This document shows, in pieces, positions 15,615 to 24,353 of a DNA stretch of 64,000 nucleotides. Source of the stretch: Promicromonospora sukumoe (GTDB lineage: Bacteria; Actinomycetota; Actinomycetes; Actinomycetales; Cellulomonadaceae). The notes under the pieces are model-generated. The model was not told the DNA's origin. It did no database searches and saw only the letters and a list, made by a program, of their open reading frames with translations. The DNA lies in contig NZ_JACGWV010000002.1 of NCBI RefSeq assembly GCF_014137995.1, positions 868,001 to 932,000 of the forward strand, written 5' to 3'. How positions within the stretch are numbered: position 1 is the stretch's first letter; each line of letters begins with the position of its first letter. The translations under genes were made by a program, and so were the position numbers.

Positions 15615-16696
15615 GACATCGCGCCCTGCGAGCGGCTGAAGAGGTTGTCGCAGGCGAAGTCGGCCTCGTCGGTCTCCGGGGAGACGAAGTCGGCGACGTT
15701 GTCCTGCTCGATGAGGAACTGCTCCGCGTACCAGGCGCGGTCCTCGTCGGCGATGTCCTCGGCGGCGAGCTCGCCGGTGGCCACGCAGTAGCCGATGGCC
15801 AGGCCGATGCCGCCCTGCCACGGGCCGTCGCTGGAGACGGTCGCCGTCATGGTGCCGTCCTCGATCGCGGTGAGCGCGTCGGGCACGGCGTCGATGCCGA
15901 CCACGGCCACGTCGTCGCGGCCGGCCTGCTGGAGCGCCTCCAGCGCGCCGAGCGCCATGTCGTCGTTCGCGGCCCAGATGCCCTTGACGTCGTCACCGTG
16001 CTTGGTGAGCAGCGTCTTGGTCACCTCCAGCGCCTCGGCGCGGGAGAAGTTGGCGGTCTGGTCGTCGAGCAGCTCGACGTCCGGGTTGGCGGCCAGCGAC
16101 TCCTCGAGCCCGGCGAACCGGTCCTTGGCCGCGCCGGTGTCCAGGATGCCCTGGAGGGCCACGATCCCGCCGGAGCCGCCGATGGCCTCCGAGAGCGCGT
16201 CGCCGATCTGCTTGCCCGACTCCACGCCGTTGTAGGTGAGGTGGGACAGCCAGTAGTCGTAGTCGGTGACGTTGAGGTCGGCCGGCTTGTTCCACTGGGT
16301 GACGAGGTACGCGCCCGCCGCCTCGGCGCCCTCGACGATCGGCGGGGTGTCCGAATCGCCGTTGGGCAGGATGTTCATGACCAGGCAGTCGGTGTCGCCG
16401 GCGAGGAGCTGGCTGATCTGCTCCTGCTGGCGGGTCGAGTCGCCGTCGTACGTGAGCCGCTCCTGCGTGAGGCCGACCTGCTCGGCGAAGGCGTCGCCGC
16501 CGTCGAGCCACGAGGCCTCGTAGGGGTTGGACTCGTTGCGGACCTGGCCCACCAGGGTCACGTCCGCGGGGTCGCAGCCTTCGGCCGCGGCGGTCTCGCC
16601 GCCGCCTCCGGCAGCGGTTTCGGTACAGCCCGTGAGGGCGGCAGCCACCAGGGTGACGCCGACGACGGCGGCCGTGTGTCGAGAGGTGAACTTCAT
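15611..16696 (-). CDS. Sugar-binding lipoprotein of ABC transporter
   Basis: The 361-residue protein is of the periplasmic-binding-protein type 1 (Peripla_BP_4) family. A lipoprotein signal ends in the lipobox L-T-G-C with Cys about residue 23, followed by a Gly/Glu linker, so it is tethered to the outer face of the membrane. The body has the two-lobed fold pattern with segments such as IWAANDDMALGALEAL and VVGIDAVPDAL that form the ligand cleft. Given the kduI/kduD genes 64 bp upstream, the ligand is likely a uronate-derived sugar or oligomer such as an unsaturated uronide. That assignment is from context only. Confidence 0.88.
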   Translation of the reverse strand: MKFTSRHTAAVVGVTLVAAALTGCTETAAGGGGETAAAEGCDPADVTLVGQVRNESNPYEASWLDGGDAFAEQVGLTQERLTYDGDSTRQQEQISQLLAGDTDCLVMNILPNGDSDTPPIVEGAEAAGAYLVTQWNKPADLNVTDYDYWLSHLTYNGVESGKQIGDALSEAIGGSGGIVALQGILDTGAAKDRFAGLEESLAANPDVELLDDQTANFSRAEALEVTKTLLTKHGDDVKGIWAANDDMALGALEALQQAGRDDVAVVGIDAVPDALTAIEDGTMTATVSSDGPWQGGIGLAIGYCVATGELAAEDIADEDRAWYAEQFLIEQDNVADFVSPETDEADFACDNLFSRSQGAMS

Positions 16697-16760
16697 TGTC
16701 GATCCTCGATTTCGTTCGTTGCCGGTGTCCGGCGGTGGGACTTGTGGGGTACGGGTCAGA

Positions 16761-17516
16761 TCAGCGGGCCATCCAGCCGCCGTCGACGACCAGCACGTGG
16801 CCGTTGACGTAGTCGGCGGCCGGGGAGCTGAGGAACACGGCCGAGCCGGCGATGTCCTCGGCGGTGCCCCAGCGGCCGGCCGGGATGCGTTCGAGGATGG
16901 AGCGGGAGCGGTCCGCGTCGTCGCGGAGCGCCGTGGTGTTGTCCGTGGCCATGTAGCCCGGCGCGATGGCGTTGACCTGGACGCCGTGCGGCCCCCACTC
17001 GTTGGCCAGCGCCTTGGTCATCCCGGCCACGCCGTGCTTGCTCGCGGCGTACGACACCACCCGCAGGCCGCCCTGGAAGGACAGCAGGCTGGCGATGCTG
17101 ACGATCTTGCCGTGGCCGCGCTCGACCATCGGGCGGCCGAGCTGCTGGGTCAGGAAGAACAGCCCGTTGAGGTTGACGTCGAGCACGCGCTGCCAGGAGT
17201 CGCGGCTCACGTCGACGGAGTCCTCGCGGTCGATGATCCCCGCGTTGTTGACCACGACGTCGATCTGCCGGGTGGCGTTCAGCTCGGCGGTGACCTGCTC
17301 GACGGCGTCGAGGTCGCTCACGTCGAGGTCGACGACCTCGGCCTTGACGCCCGTCTCGGCGACCAGGTCGCGGGTCGCGTCCTGGCGGCCGGGCCGGCCG
17401 AGCAGGACGACGTCCGCGCCCGCGCTCGCGAGGCCGACGGCGACCGCCTGGCCCAGGCCGCGCCCGGCGCCGGTCACCACCGCGCACCTGCCGTGCAGGT
17501 CGAAGGGGGACGTCAC
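16761..17516 (-). CDS. kduD: 2-dehydro-3-deoxy-D-gluconate 5-dehydrogenase (SDR family)
   Basis: This 251-residue classical short-chain dehydrogenase has the cofactor motif TGAGRGLG (about residues 16-23), NNAG (about 90), catalytic Ser in SIASL, and Tyr-x-x-x-Lys in YAASK (about 158-162). Length and sequence fit KduD, which interconverts 3-deoxy-D-glycero-2,5-hexodiulosonate and 2-keto-3-deoxygluconate with NAD(H). The GTG start at 17516 overlaps the kduI stop as GTGA. Adjacency to a clear kduI makes the assignment much firmer than SDR similarity alone. The downstream enzymes KdgK and KdgA are not in this window. Confidence 0.85.
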   Translation of the reverse strand: MTSPFDLHGRCAVVTGAGRGLGQAVAVGLASAGADVVLLGRPGRQDATRDLVAETGVKAEVVDLDVSDLDAVEQVTAELNATRQIDVVVNNAGIIDREDSVDVSRDSWQRVLDVNLNGLFFLTQQLGRPMVERGHGKIVSIASLLSFQGGLRVVSYAASKHGVAGMTKALANEWGPHGVQVNAIAPGYMATDNTTALRDDADRSRSILERIPAGRWGTAEDIAGSAVFLSSPAADYVNGHVLVVDGGWMAR

Positions 17517-18331
17517 AGCTCCTCCAGCGCCACGGGGCTCAGGTCGGTGTAGACGTTGTTCTCGCCGGCCATCGCCCAGATGAAGGCGTACGAGCCGGTG
17601 CCCGCGCCGGAGTGGATCGACCAGGGCGGGGAGATGACGGCCTCGCGGTTGCGGAGCACGAGGTGGCGGGTGGCGCCGGGCTCGCCCATGAAGTGGAAGA
17701 CGCGGTCCTGCTCGTCGAGGTCCACGTAGCAGTAGATCTCGGTGCGGCGGTCGTGCAGGTGCGGCGGAAAGGTGTTCCAGACCGAGCCGCTGGCGATGAC
17801 CGTGACGCCGAACTGGAGCTGCGAGGTCTTGACGTCCTGGCCCCAGACGTAGCGGAAGAGGTTGCGCTCGTTGGCGGCCTCGGCCGAGCCCAGCGCGACC
17901 GGCTCCACCTCGCTGTGGCGCAGCGCCGCGGTCGGGTAGGTCGCGTGCGCCGGGGCGGACACGAAGTAGTAGGCGGCGTCGGCGCCGCCGAAGGTGACCT
18001 CGCTCCCCCGGCCGACGAAGAGACCGTCGAGGTGCTCGAGCTCGAACTTCTCGTCGTCGACGACGACGTGGCCGGGGGCCCCGACGTTGATGATGCCGAG
18101 CTCGCGGCCCTCGAGGTGGGACTGCGTGCCCAGCACGTCCGACCAGGCCGGCAGGCCGAGCTCGCCGGCGCCGGGGACGGCCCCGCCGATGAGCAGCCGG
18201 TCGTCGTGGGTGTAGGTGCCGTTGACCTCGCCGCTCACGAAGAGGTCGGGGACGAGGAAGTTCTCCCGCAGGTCCGCTGTGGTGGCCGTCTCCGCGCTGG
18301 ACGGAGATGTCGAGTATCGAACCTGGATCAC
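17513..18331 (-). CDS. kduI: 5-dehydro-4-deoxy-D-glucuronate isomerase
   Basis: A 272-residue cupin-type isomerase, matching the 275-280 residues of KduI. It converts 4-deoxy-L-threo-5-hexosulose uronate, the product of pectin/uronate lyases, to the 2,5-diketo form used by KduD. The zinc-site pattern His-x-His-x-x-x-x-x-Glu is visible as PPHLHDRRTEIY. I chose the GTG at 18331 because it has a GAGGGG ribosome site 8-13 bases upstream and gives the family N-terminus (VRYSTSP... DLRENFLV). A longer open frame to 18424 runs through the operator repeats and is unlikely. First gene of the operon; divergent from the IclR regulator. Confidence 0.9.
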   Translation of the reverse strand: MIQVRYSTSPSSAETATTADLRENFLVPDLFVSGEVNGTYTHDDRLLIGGAVPGAGELGLPAWSDVLGTQSHLEGRELGIINVGAPGHVVVDDEKFELEHLDGLFVGRGSEVTFGGADAAYYFVSAPAHATYPTAALRHSEVEPVALGSAEAANERNLFRYVWGQDVKTSQLQFGVTVIASGSVWNTFPPHLHDRRTEIYCYVDLDEQDRVFHFMGEPGATRHLVLRNREAVISPPWSIHSGAGTGSYAFIWAMAGENNVYTDLSPVALEEL

Positions 18332-18354
18332 GTAGTTGCCCCTCGTCGGTCTGC

Positions 18355-18396
18355 GAACTGCGTTCGTCTGTGAACTGCGTTCGTCTATGTGAACTG
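18355..18396. promoter_or_regulatory. Repeated operator in kduI-iclR intergenic region
   Basis: The 15-bp element GAACTGCGTTCGTCT occurs twice as a direct repeat (18355-18369 and 18372-18386, 17-bp period), and a third GAACTG lies at 18391-18396. Each unit contains the inverted pair GAAC-N3-GTTC. Another TGCGAAC half-site occurs near 18455. Position between divergent kduI and the IclR gene suggests these are binding sites of that regulator; this is inferred, not shown. Confidence 0.65.
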
Positions 18397-18527
18397 GTCT
18401 GAAGATAGACGCGATCCGGCTCACGGGTCAAGGGGCGGAAACCTGTCCATGTATGCGAACTCGCGGTACTGTCGTATTCACCCCCGGGGAGGGCCCGGTG
18501 CACCGCAGTAGGACCAGAGGAGAGTTC

Positions 18528-19331
18528 ATGCAGCTTCAGAAGGAGTTCAAGAGGGAGTCGAACGGCGGCCCCGACGCCGGGCCGGTCAAGTCCGCTGCCC
18601 GTGCCCTGGACCTGCTGGACGACATCGCCGCGCACGGCCCCGGAACTCAGCTGCAGCTCTCGACGCGCCTGAACATCCCCAAGAGCAGCCTGCACGCGCT
18701 GCTGCGCACCATGACCGACCGCGGCTGGCTGCAGACCGACCCCACGGGGAGCGTCTACCAGCTCGGCATCCACTCGCTCGTGGTCAGCTCGGCCTACCTC
18801 GACGGCGACCCGGTGCTGGCCCGCGCGGCGTCCGTGCTCGACGAGGTGGCCGCCGCCACCGAGGAGACGGTGCACCTCGGCCGCCTCGACGGCGCCGACG
18901 TCATCTACACCGCCAAGCGGGAGTCGGTGCACCCGCTGCGCATGCACTCCGCCGTCGGGCGCAGGCTTCCGGCGTACGCCACGTCGCTGGGACGCGCCCT
19001 GCTCGCCGAGATGCCGGCCGAGTCCCGCCGCGACCTGGTGCCCGAGTCGATCGCCGCGATCACGGCCAAGACGACCACCAAGAAGGAGGCCGTGCTGGAG
19101 ATCATCGACCGCGCGGCCTACCAGGGCTACGCCACGGAGAGCGAGGAGTCGTGCATGGGCGTGCGCTGCTTCGGCGTCGCGCTCCCCTTCGGCCACCACG
19201 CCGTGGACGCGATGAGCGTCGCGGTGCCGATCAGCCGGCTGGGCGACGGGCGCGAGGACCTCATCATCGAGACGCTGCTCAGCGTGAAGTCCCGGCTGGC
19301 GGCCGTGCACGACAACAGCATGGTGCGCTGA
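18528..19331 (+). CDS. IclR-family transcriptional regulator (KdgR-like)
   Basis: The 267-residue protein has an N-terminal winged helix (about residues 30-85; 'QLSTRLNIPKSSLHALLRTM' pattern) and a C-terminal IclR effector domain (about 100-260) with the family segments E-E-T-V-H-L, G-R-R-L-P-A-Y-A-T-S-L-G-R-A-L-L and E-S-C-M-G-V-R-C-F-G-V-A-L. The ATG at 18528 is preceded by AGAGGAGAG, much better than the ATG 75 bases upstream. Divergent from the kdu operon, it is likely a KdgR-type repressor responding to a 2-keto-3-deoxygluconate-like intermediate. The effector is inferred from context. Confidence 0.87.
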   Translation: MQLQKEFKRESNGGPDAGPVKSAARALDLLDDIAAHGPGTQLQLSTRLNIPKSSLHALLRTMTDRGWLQTDPTGSVYQLGIHSLVVSSAYLDGDPVLARAASVLDEVAAATEETVHLGRLDGADVIYTAKRESVHPLRMHSAVGRRLPAYATSLGRALLAEMPAESRRDLVPESIAAITAKTTTKKEAVLEIIDRAAYQGYATESEESCMGVRCFGVALPFGHHAVDAMSVAVPISRLGDGREDLIIETLLSVKSRLAAVHDNSMVR

Positions 19332-19372
19332 GGGGCAGACCCCGAAGAGTGACGCAGCCCACATTCCGAGCG

Positions 19373-19416
19373 AAACCCCGCCCGACCGGTGCATCTGTAC
19401 TGGTCGGGCGGGGTTT
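19373..19416 (+). terminator. Intrinsic terminator of iclR
   Basis: A stem of about 18 bp with one mismatch (arms 19373-19390 and 19399-19416) ends in GGGGTTTT on the plus strand, a normal rho-independent layout 40 bp after the iclR stop codon. Confidence 0.85.
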
Positions 19417-19508
19417 TGCCGATTTAGCCCGGATGAACGTCATGTGAAGGAGTGCGCCGGCGGCGTCCGGAGCGCCATCCGGAGCGCGGATGCCTCCGAA
19501 CGCCCAGC

Positions 19509-19985
19509 ATGACCCTTTCCGCAACGGCATCTCGCGGTCATCTCGGACAACTCCTCTCGGCCGTGCGCTCGGCCGTCCCGCAGCTCATCGCCTTCGGGGG
19601 CGTGGGCCTCGTGGCGTTCGTCGTCGACGTGGGCACCTACAACGCGCTGCGTGCCGGCGTGATGACGGACCAGGTCATCTGGGCCAAGGTCGTCTCGGTC
19701 ACGGTCGCGACAGCCGTCGCCTGGCTGGGGCACCGGTACCTCACCTTCCGCAGCACCCGCCGCCCCGCGGCGGCCACCGAGCTGGTCCTCTTCGTGCTGG
19801 CGAACGCCGGCGGGCTGCTGATCGCCGCGGGCTGCCTCTTCGTCTCGCACTACGTGCTCGGCTTCCGGTCCACCCTGGCCGACAACATCGCGGGCAACGG
19901 CGTGGGCTTCGCGCTCGGCACCGCCTTCCGGTACGTGGCCTACCGGTTCCTCGTCTTCTCCCCGGCGAAGGGAGGCACGGCATGA
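19509..19985 (+). CDS. GtrA-family membrane protein
   Basis: A 158-residue protein with four predicted transmembrane helices and the GtrA-like pattern: F-x-x-V-G-x-x-x-F-x-V-D near the first helix, then RYLTFR and F-R-Y-V-A-Y-R-F-L-V-F at the end. GtrA proteins are thought to flip or handle polyprenyl-linked sugars, supplying donors for glycan modification outside the membrane. The ATG at 19509 is the plausible start; upstream in-frame codons lack protein character. It overlaps the following glycosyltransferase by 4 bp (ATGA), so it belongs to the glycan operon, which also ends with a polyprenol-phosphate-mannose synthase that could supply the lipid donor. Confidence 0.83.
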   Translation: MTLSATASRGHLGQLLSAVRSAVPQLIAFGGVGLVAFVVDVGTYNALRAGVMTDQVIWAKVVSVTVATAVAWLGHRYLTFRSTRRPAAATELVLFVLANAGGLLIAAGCLFVSHYVLGFRSTLADNIAGNGVGFALGTAFRYVAYRFLVFSPAKGGTA

Positions 19986-21448
19986 GGACGCCGCTCCTCG
20001 CCCTGGCGGCCGGCGCCGTCCCCGGCCCGCTCCTGACCCCCGAGCCCGAGCGGGCGCCCGCGCCCGCCGACGTGCCCAACCGCGGCGTCGTCGACCCGAA
20101 CCTGGCCGACGTCGCCCGCGGCGCCGGCGACCTGGACTGGGTCGCCCTGGCCGGGTACACCGCGCTGGTGCTGCTCGCCCTGGCCCTCACCGCGGTGGCG
20201 GTCACCACCCTGTGGTGGATGCTCTACGCCTGGCGGTCCAAGGGGACCCTGGAGAGCACCGGGTTCTCGCGGGACCCGCACCCGCCGCGGAACACCTTCA
20301 CCCTGCTGGTCCCCGGGCGGCACGAGGAGGAGGTGATGGGCCGCACGCTCGACACGCTCGCGACCCAGACGCACCCGCACGTGCAGATCATCGCGATCGT
20401 CGGGCACGACGACCCGGGGACCGAGGCCGTGTGCCGCGCGGCCGCCGAGCGGCACCCCGACCGCATCGAGGTCGTCGTCGACGACAGCGTCCCGAAGAAC
20501 AAGCCCAAGGCACTCAACCGGGCGCTCCCGTACGCGACCGGCGACGTCGTGGGCGTGTTCGACGCCGAGGACGAGGTGCACCCCGACCTGCTGCGGCACA
20601 TCGACTCCCGGTTCACCGAGACCGGCGCGCTCGTGGTCCAGGGCGGCGTGCAGCTGATGAACTTCCACACGAGCTGGTGGGCGCTGCGCAACGTGCTGGA
20701 GTACTACTTCTGGTTCCGCTCGCGGCTGCACTTCCACGCCGGTGCCAGGTTCATCCCGCTGGGCGGCAACACCGTGTTCATCCGTCGCGAGGCCCTGATA
20801 CGTAACGACGGGTGGGACGCCGACTGCCTCGCGGAGGACTGCGAGCTGGGCGTGCGGCTCTCCAGCCAGGGCGCGGAGGTCGCGGTCGCCTACAGCCCGC
20901 AGTACGTGACCCGCGAGGAGACCCCGGGGTCGCTCGCCTCCCTGTACAAGCAGCGCACCCGCTGGAACCAGGGGTTCCTCCAGGTGCTGCGCAAGGGCGA
21001 GTGGCGCGCACTGCCCACGCGGTCGCAGCGCGCCTTCGCCCGGTACCTGCTCGCCATGCCGTTCCTGCAGGCCGCCACGGGGCTGCTCATCCCGCTCTCG
21101 GTGTGCCTAATCCTGTTCGCGAAGGTGCCCACCGCCGTGGCACTGCTGACCTTCGTGCCGCTCGCGCCCACCCTGGTCACGGTCGCGGTCGAGGTGGCGG
21201 GGCTCGACGAGTTCGGCCGCCTGTACGGCGCGAAGGTCCGGGCCCGGGACTACGTCCGGCTGATCCTCGGGACCATCCCCTTCCAGGTGTTCCTCGCGCT
21301 CGCCGCCATCCGGGCCGTGGTCCGGGAGACCCGCGGCGAGCGCGGCTGGGAGAAGACCGAGCACACCGGGGCGCACCGCACCGCCGAGTCCGCGCCGCTC
21401 CCCGACCTGGCGGCCGAGACCGCCGTGGTCCGGAAGGCGGCGGCATGA
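19982..21448 (+). CDS. Processive family-2 glycosyltransferase (cellulose/hyaluronan synthase-like)
   Basis: The 488-residue membrane protein has one or two N-terminal helices, then a GT-2 catalytic domain (about residues 95-330), then C-terminal helices. Motifs of processive synthases are present: first Asp in VVDDS, D-x-D as FDAEDE, the acceptor motif as LAEDCELG, and Q-x-x-R-W as KQRTRWNQG. It should polymerise sugar from a nucleotide-sugar and probably translocate the chain. The polymer is not identifiable. The GH8 hydrolase two genes downstream echoes the BcsA/BcsZ pairing of cellulose synthesis, so a beta-glucan is possible. Starts and ends overlap its neighbours by 4 bp. Confidence 0.88.
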   Translation: MRTPLLALAAGAVPGPLLTPEPERAPAPADVPNRGVVDPNLADVARGAGDLDWVALAGYTALVLLALALTAVAVTTLWWMLYAWRSKGTLESTGFSRDPHPPRNTFTLLVPGRHEEEVMGRTLDTLATQTHPHVQIIAIVGHDDPGTEAVCRAAAERHPDRIEVVVDDSVPKNKPKALNRALPYATGDVVGVFDAEDEVHPDLLRHIDSRFTETGALVVQGGVQLMNFHTSWWALRNVLEYYFWFRSRLHFHAGARFIPLGGNTVFIRREALIRNDGWDADCLAEDCELGVRLSSQGAEVAVAYSPQYVTREETPGSLASLYKQRTRWNQGFLQVLRKGEWRALPTRSQRAFARYLLAMPFLQAATGLLIPLSVCLILFAKVPTAVALLTFVPLAPTLVTVAVEVAGLDEFGRLYGAKVRARDYVRLILGTIPFQVFLALAAIRAVVRETRGERGWEKTEHTGAHRTAESAPLPDLAAETAVVRKAAA

Positions 21449-23475
21449 GCGCGCCGGCCATCACCAGGCCCTCCCCCGTCTCCGGCCCGACGACGGCGTC
21501 CCGCCCCGCGCGGCGCCTGACCGAGTGGACCCGCCGGCACGCCCGTTCGCTGCTCTGGCTCGCGCCCGTGCTGGTCGTCGGCGCCGTCGTGAACCTCGTC
21601 AACATCGGCGGGTCCCCGCAGCGCATCGACGACGAAGGCACCTACACCGCGCAGGCGTGGGCGGTGGCGCACCTCGGCGAGCTCGCGCACTACACCTACT
21701 GGTACGACCACCCGCCGCTCGGCTGGCTGCAGATCGCCGGGTACACCCAGCTCACCGGCGCCTTCGCGCGCTGGGACGTCGCGGTGCTGGCCGCGCGCGA
21801 GGCGGTGATCGTCGCGACCCTGATCGCCACGGTGCTGCTGTGGGTGCTCGCCCGTCGCGTGGGGCTGTCTCGCGGCGTGGCGTCGGCCGCCGGGCTGATC
21901 TTCGTCCTGTCCCCGCTGGCGGTGCAGTTCCACCGCACGGTCTACCTCGACAACATCGCCGTGCCGTGGCTGCTGGCGGCCTTCCTGCTCGCGACCAACC
22001 GCAGGGGGCAGCTCGCCGCGTTCGCGGGGTCGGCGGTCGCGTTCGGCGTCGCCGTGCTGACCAAGGAGACGTTCCTGCTGGCCCTGCCCGTGCTGGTCTG
22101 GGTGATGGTGCGCTCCGCGCACCGGGAGACCCGCCGGTACACGCTGTCGGTGGCCACGACCGTCCTGGTCCTCATCGGCGGCAGCTACCTGCTGCTCGCC
22201 GCGGTCAAGGGCGAGCTGTTCAGCGGGGCCGGCCGCGTGAGCCTGATGGACGGGATCACGTTCCAGCTCGGGTCCCGCGAGGGCAGCGGCTCCCTGACCG
22301 ATCCCGACTCGCTCCTGAACCGCACCCTCGGCCTGTGGTGGCAGCTCGACCAGGTGGTCATCGTGCTGGGGCTGCTCGCCGCCGTCGCGGCGCTCGCCCT
22401 GCCGCGCCTGCGGCCGTACGGGGTGCTCGTGCTCGGCCTGGTGCTGTTCATGCTCCGGCCCGGCGGCTACCTGCCGGTCCCGTACGTGATCGCGCTGCTA
22501 CCGTTCGCGGCGCTGCTGATCGCCGGTGTCGTGGACGCCGCGGTCCGGGTGTTCGGCCGCCGGCGTGCGGCGCGCTCGGGTGCGGTGCGCCAGGGCAGGC
22601 CCCGCCGCGCGCTCGCGACGGGCGTCGTGGCGGTCGCCGCGATCGGCGCGATCGGCGCGGTGGCCGCGGTGCCGCTGTGGACCACCCAGCTGCGCGGCTT
22701 CCTGCTGGCCGACCTGGACCGGCCGCTGCGCTCCGCGCAGACCTGGCTCGCGGAGAACGCCTCCCGCGACCAGCGGCTGATCGTCGACGACGCCATGTGG
22801 GTCGACCTGGTCCGCGCCGGCTGGGACCGCGACAACGTGATCTGGTACTACAAGCTCGACACCGACCCCGCGGTGCGTGCGGAGTCGCCCAACGGCTGGC
22901 GTGACGCCGACTACGTGGTCACCACCGACTCGATGCGCACCTTCCCCGGCGCGTTCCCCGAGGTGCAGCAGGCGATCGACAACTCCGTCGTCGTCGCGTC
23001 GTTCGGCGAGGGCGCCCAGGCCGTCGAGGTACGCCGCGTCGTCGCCTCCGGGAGCGACGCCGGCGGCGACGCCCAGGACCAGGCGGCCGCGGTACGCGCC
23101 GAGCTCGGCGAGCAGCTCGCCGCCAACCCGGGGCTGCGGCTCGCCGACACCGACCGCGACCTGCTGCGCGACGGGCAGGTCACCGCCCCCGTCGTGTCGG
23201 TGCTGGGCGCGCTCGCCGGGGCGGGCGGCGCGACCGTGTCGGGCTTCCCCGTCGTCGACGGCGAGGAGGGCCAGGCGCTGCGCCAGGTGTCGATCTCCCG
23301 GATCGACGGCGGGCCCGCCGTCGTGGACGGCGCACCGAGCACGGACGCGAGCGCCCTCGTGGCCTCGCTGTCCGGGGCCTACGCACCCCAGGACGTCCGC
23401 GTCAGCGGCGACGCCGTGGTGCTGCGCTACCCGCTCACCAACCTGCAGGACCCCACGGAAAGGAACGCATCATGA
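21445..23475 (+). CDS. GT39/GT83-type polyprenyl-sugar glycosyltransferase (ArnT/PMT-like)
   Basis: The 676-residue membrane protein is of the dolichyl-phosphate-sugar glycosyltransferase superfamily. An N-terminal helix precedes the first extracellular loop, which has the catalytic acidic pair in R-I-D-D-E-G-T-Y, followed by the characteristic YDHPPLGW segment. Around ten further transmembrane helices follow (to about residue 410), then an extracytoplasmic C-terminal domain of about 250 residues with no obvious anchor. It would transfer a sugar from a polyprenyl-phosphate donor to an external acceptor. The donor could come from the polyprenol-P-mannose synthase in the same operon. The start overlaps the GT2 stop (ATGA). 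Confidence 0.85.
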   Translation: MSAPAITRPSPVSGPTTASRPARRLTEWTRRHARSLLWLAPVLVVGAVVNLVNIGGSPQRIDDEGTYTAQAWAVAHLGELAHYTYWYDHPPLGWLQIAGYTQLTGAFARWDVAVLAAREAVIVATLIATVLLWVLARRVGLSRGVASAAGLIFVLSPLAVQFHRTVYLDNIAVPWLLAAFLLATNRRGQLAAFAGSAVAFGVAVLTKETFLLALPVLVWVMVRSAHRETRRYTLSVATTVLVLIGGSYLLLAAVKGELFSGAGRVSLMDGITFQLGSREGSGSLTDPDSLLNRTLGLWWQLDQVVIVLGLLAAVAALALPRLRPYGVLVLGLVLFMLRPGGYLPVPYVIALLPFAALLIAGVVDAAVRVFGRRRAARSGAVRQGRPRRALATGVVAVAAIGAIGAVAAVPLWTTQLRGFLLADLDRPLRSAQTWLAENASRDQRLIVDDAMWVDLVRAGWDRDNVIWYYKLDTDPAVRAESPNGWRDADYVVTTDSMRTFPGAFPEVQQAIDNSVVVASFGEGAQAVEVRRVVASGSDAGGDAQDQAAAVRAELGEQLAANPGLRLADTDRDLLRDGQVTAPVVSVLGALAGAGGATVSGFPVVDGEEGQALRQVSISRIDGGPAVVDGAPSTDASALVASLSGAYAPQDVRVSGDAVVLRYPLTNLQDPTERNAS

Positions 23476-24353
23476 AGCACTCCCGCACCTCCCGTATCGG
23501 GGTGACCGCTGCCGTGGCGGCCCTCGCGCTGCTGCCGGGCACGGCCGCCGTCGCGACGGCCGCGTCCCCGGGCGCCGCGACGCCTGCCGGGGCCACGTCT
23601 GCCGAGGTGACGTCCACCGGGGCCGTCGCCGCGCCGAAGGGCAGCGGCTGGCTGCGCCTCGGGCACCTCTCGCCCGACACCAAGTCCGTGGACGTCAGCG
23701 TGTCGGCGCTCAGCGGCGGGTCCACCGTTTTCGAGCTCGACGGCGTGGGCTACGGGGACGTCTCCGGCTACGAGTCCCTCCCGACGGGGAGCTACACCGT
23801 GAGCATGGTGCCCGCCGGTGCGTCGAGCTCCAGCGTGCCGGTGATCTCCGAGACGGTGCGCATCTCCGCGAAGGAGGCCACGACGGTGGCCGCCTACGGG
23901 TCGAGCGACGACCTCAAGGTGCGGACGTTCGCCGACGACCTGACCGAGCCGGGCGCCGACAAGGCCCGCATCCGGCTCATCCAGGCCTCGACCACCACGC
24001 CCGAGGTGGACGTCATGACCAGCACGGGCCAGGCGATCGTCGAGGGCGCGCAGGCGGGCTCCGCCACCCGGTACGCCGAGATCGACGCCGGGGACTGGTC
24101 GCTGGAGCTCACCGGCGGCGACGTGCGGGACACCGCCGACGTCACCGTGCGGCCCGGCAGCGTGACCACCCTGTTCGTGCTGGACACCGCGGACGGCGGG
24201 CTCACCGTCCAGCCCGTGCTGGACAGCTCGTCGGTGGGTGACGTGCCCGAGGGCGGCGTCGACACCGGCGGCGGCTTCCTGACCGGCGACTCCCTCGCCG
24301 CGCTGCCGTTCGCGTCCTGGGTGCGCACCGTCCCCGGACCGGTGATGACCTGA
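23472..24353 (+). CDS. Secreted DUF4397-domain protein
   Basis: The 293-residue exported protein has a signal peptide to about residue 31 (ALALLPGTAAVATAA) followed by a low-complexity Ala/Thr segment. Two beta-rich DUF4397 units follow: one around residues 55-155 (starts WLRLGHLSPDTKSVDV) and a second around 160-245 (starts ARIRLIQAS). The C-terminus is Gly/Asp-rich and ends with FASWVRTVPG. No LPXTG motif is seen. Function of DUF4397 is unknown; it is common in surface proteins of Gram-positives. The start overlaps the GT39 stop by 4 bp, so it is made with the glycan machinery. It may be a wall- or glycan-associated accessory. Confidence 0.8.
   Translation: MKHSRTSRIGVTAAVAALALLPGTAAVATAASPGAATPAGATSAEVTSTGAVAAPKGSGWLRLGHLSPDTKSVDVSVSALSGGSTVFELDGVGYGDVSGYESLPTGSYTVSMVPAGASSSSVPVISETVRISAKEATTVAAYGSSDDLKVRTFADDLTEPGADKARIRLIQASTTTPEVDVMTSTGQAIVEGAQAGSATRYAEIDAGDWSLELTGGDVRDTADVTVRPGSVTTLFVLDTADGGLTVQPVLDSSSVGDVPEGGVDTGGGFLTGDSLAALPFASWVRTVPGPVMT

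Noticed and set aside
16761..19394. An 877-codon minus-strand frame spanning kduD, kduI and the IclR region
   Set aside because: Only the last 251 codons encode a known protein (KduD). The rest is out of frame with kduI and antisense to the IclR gene.
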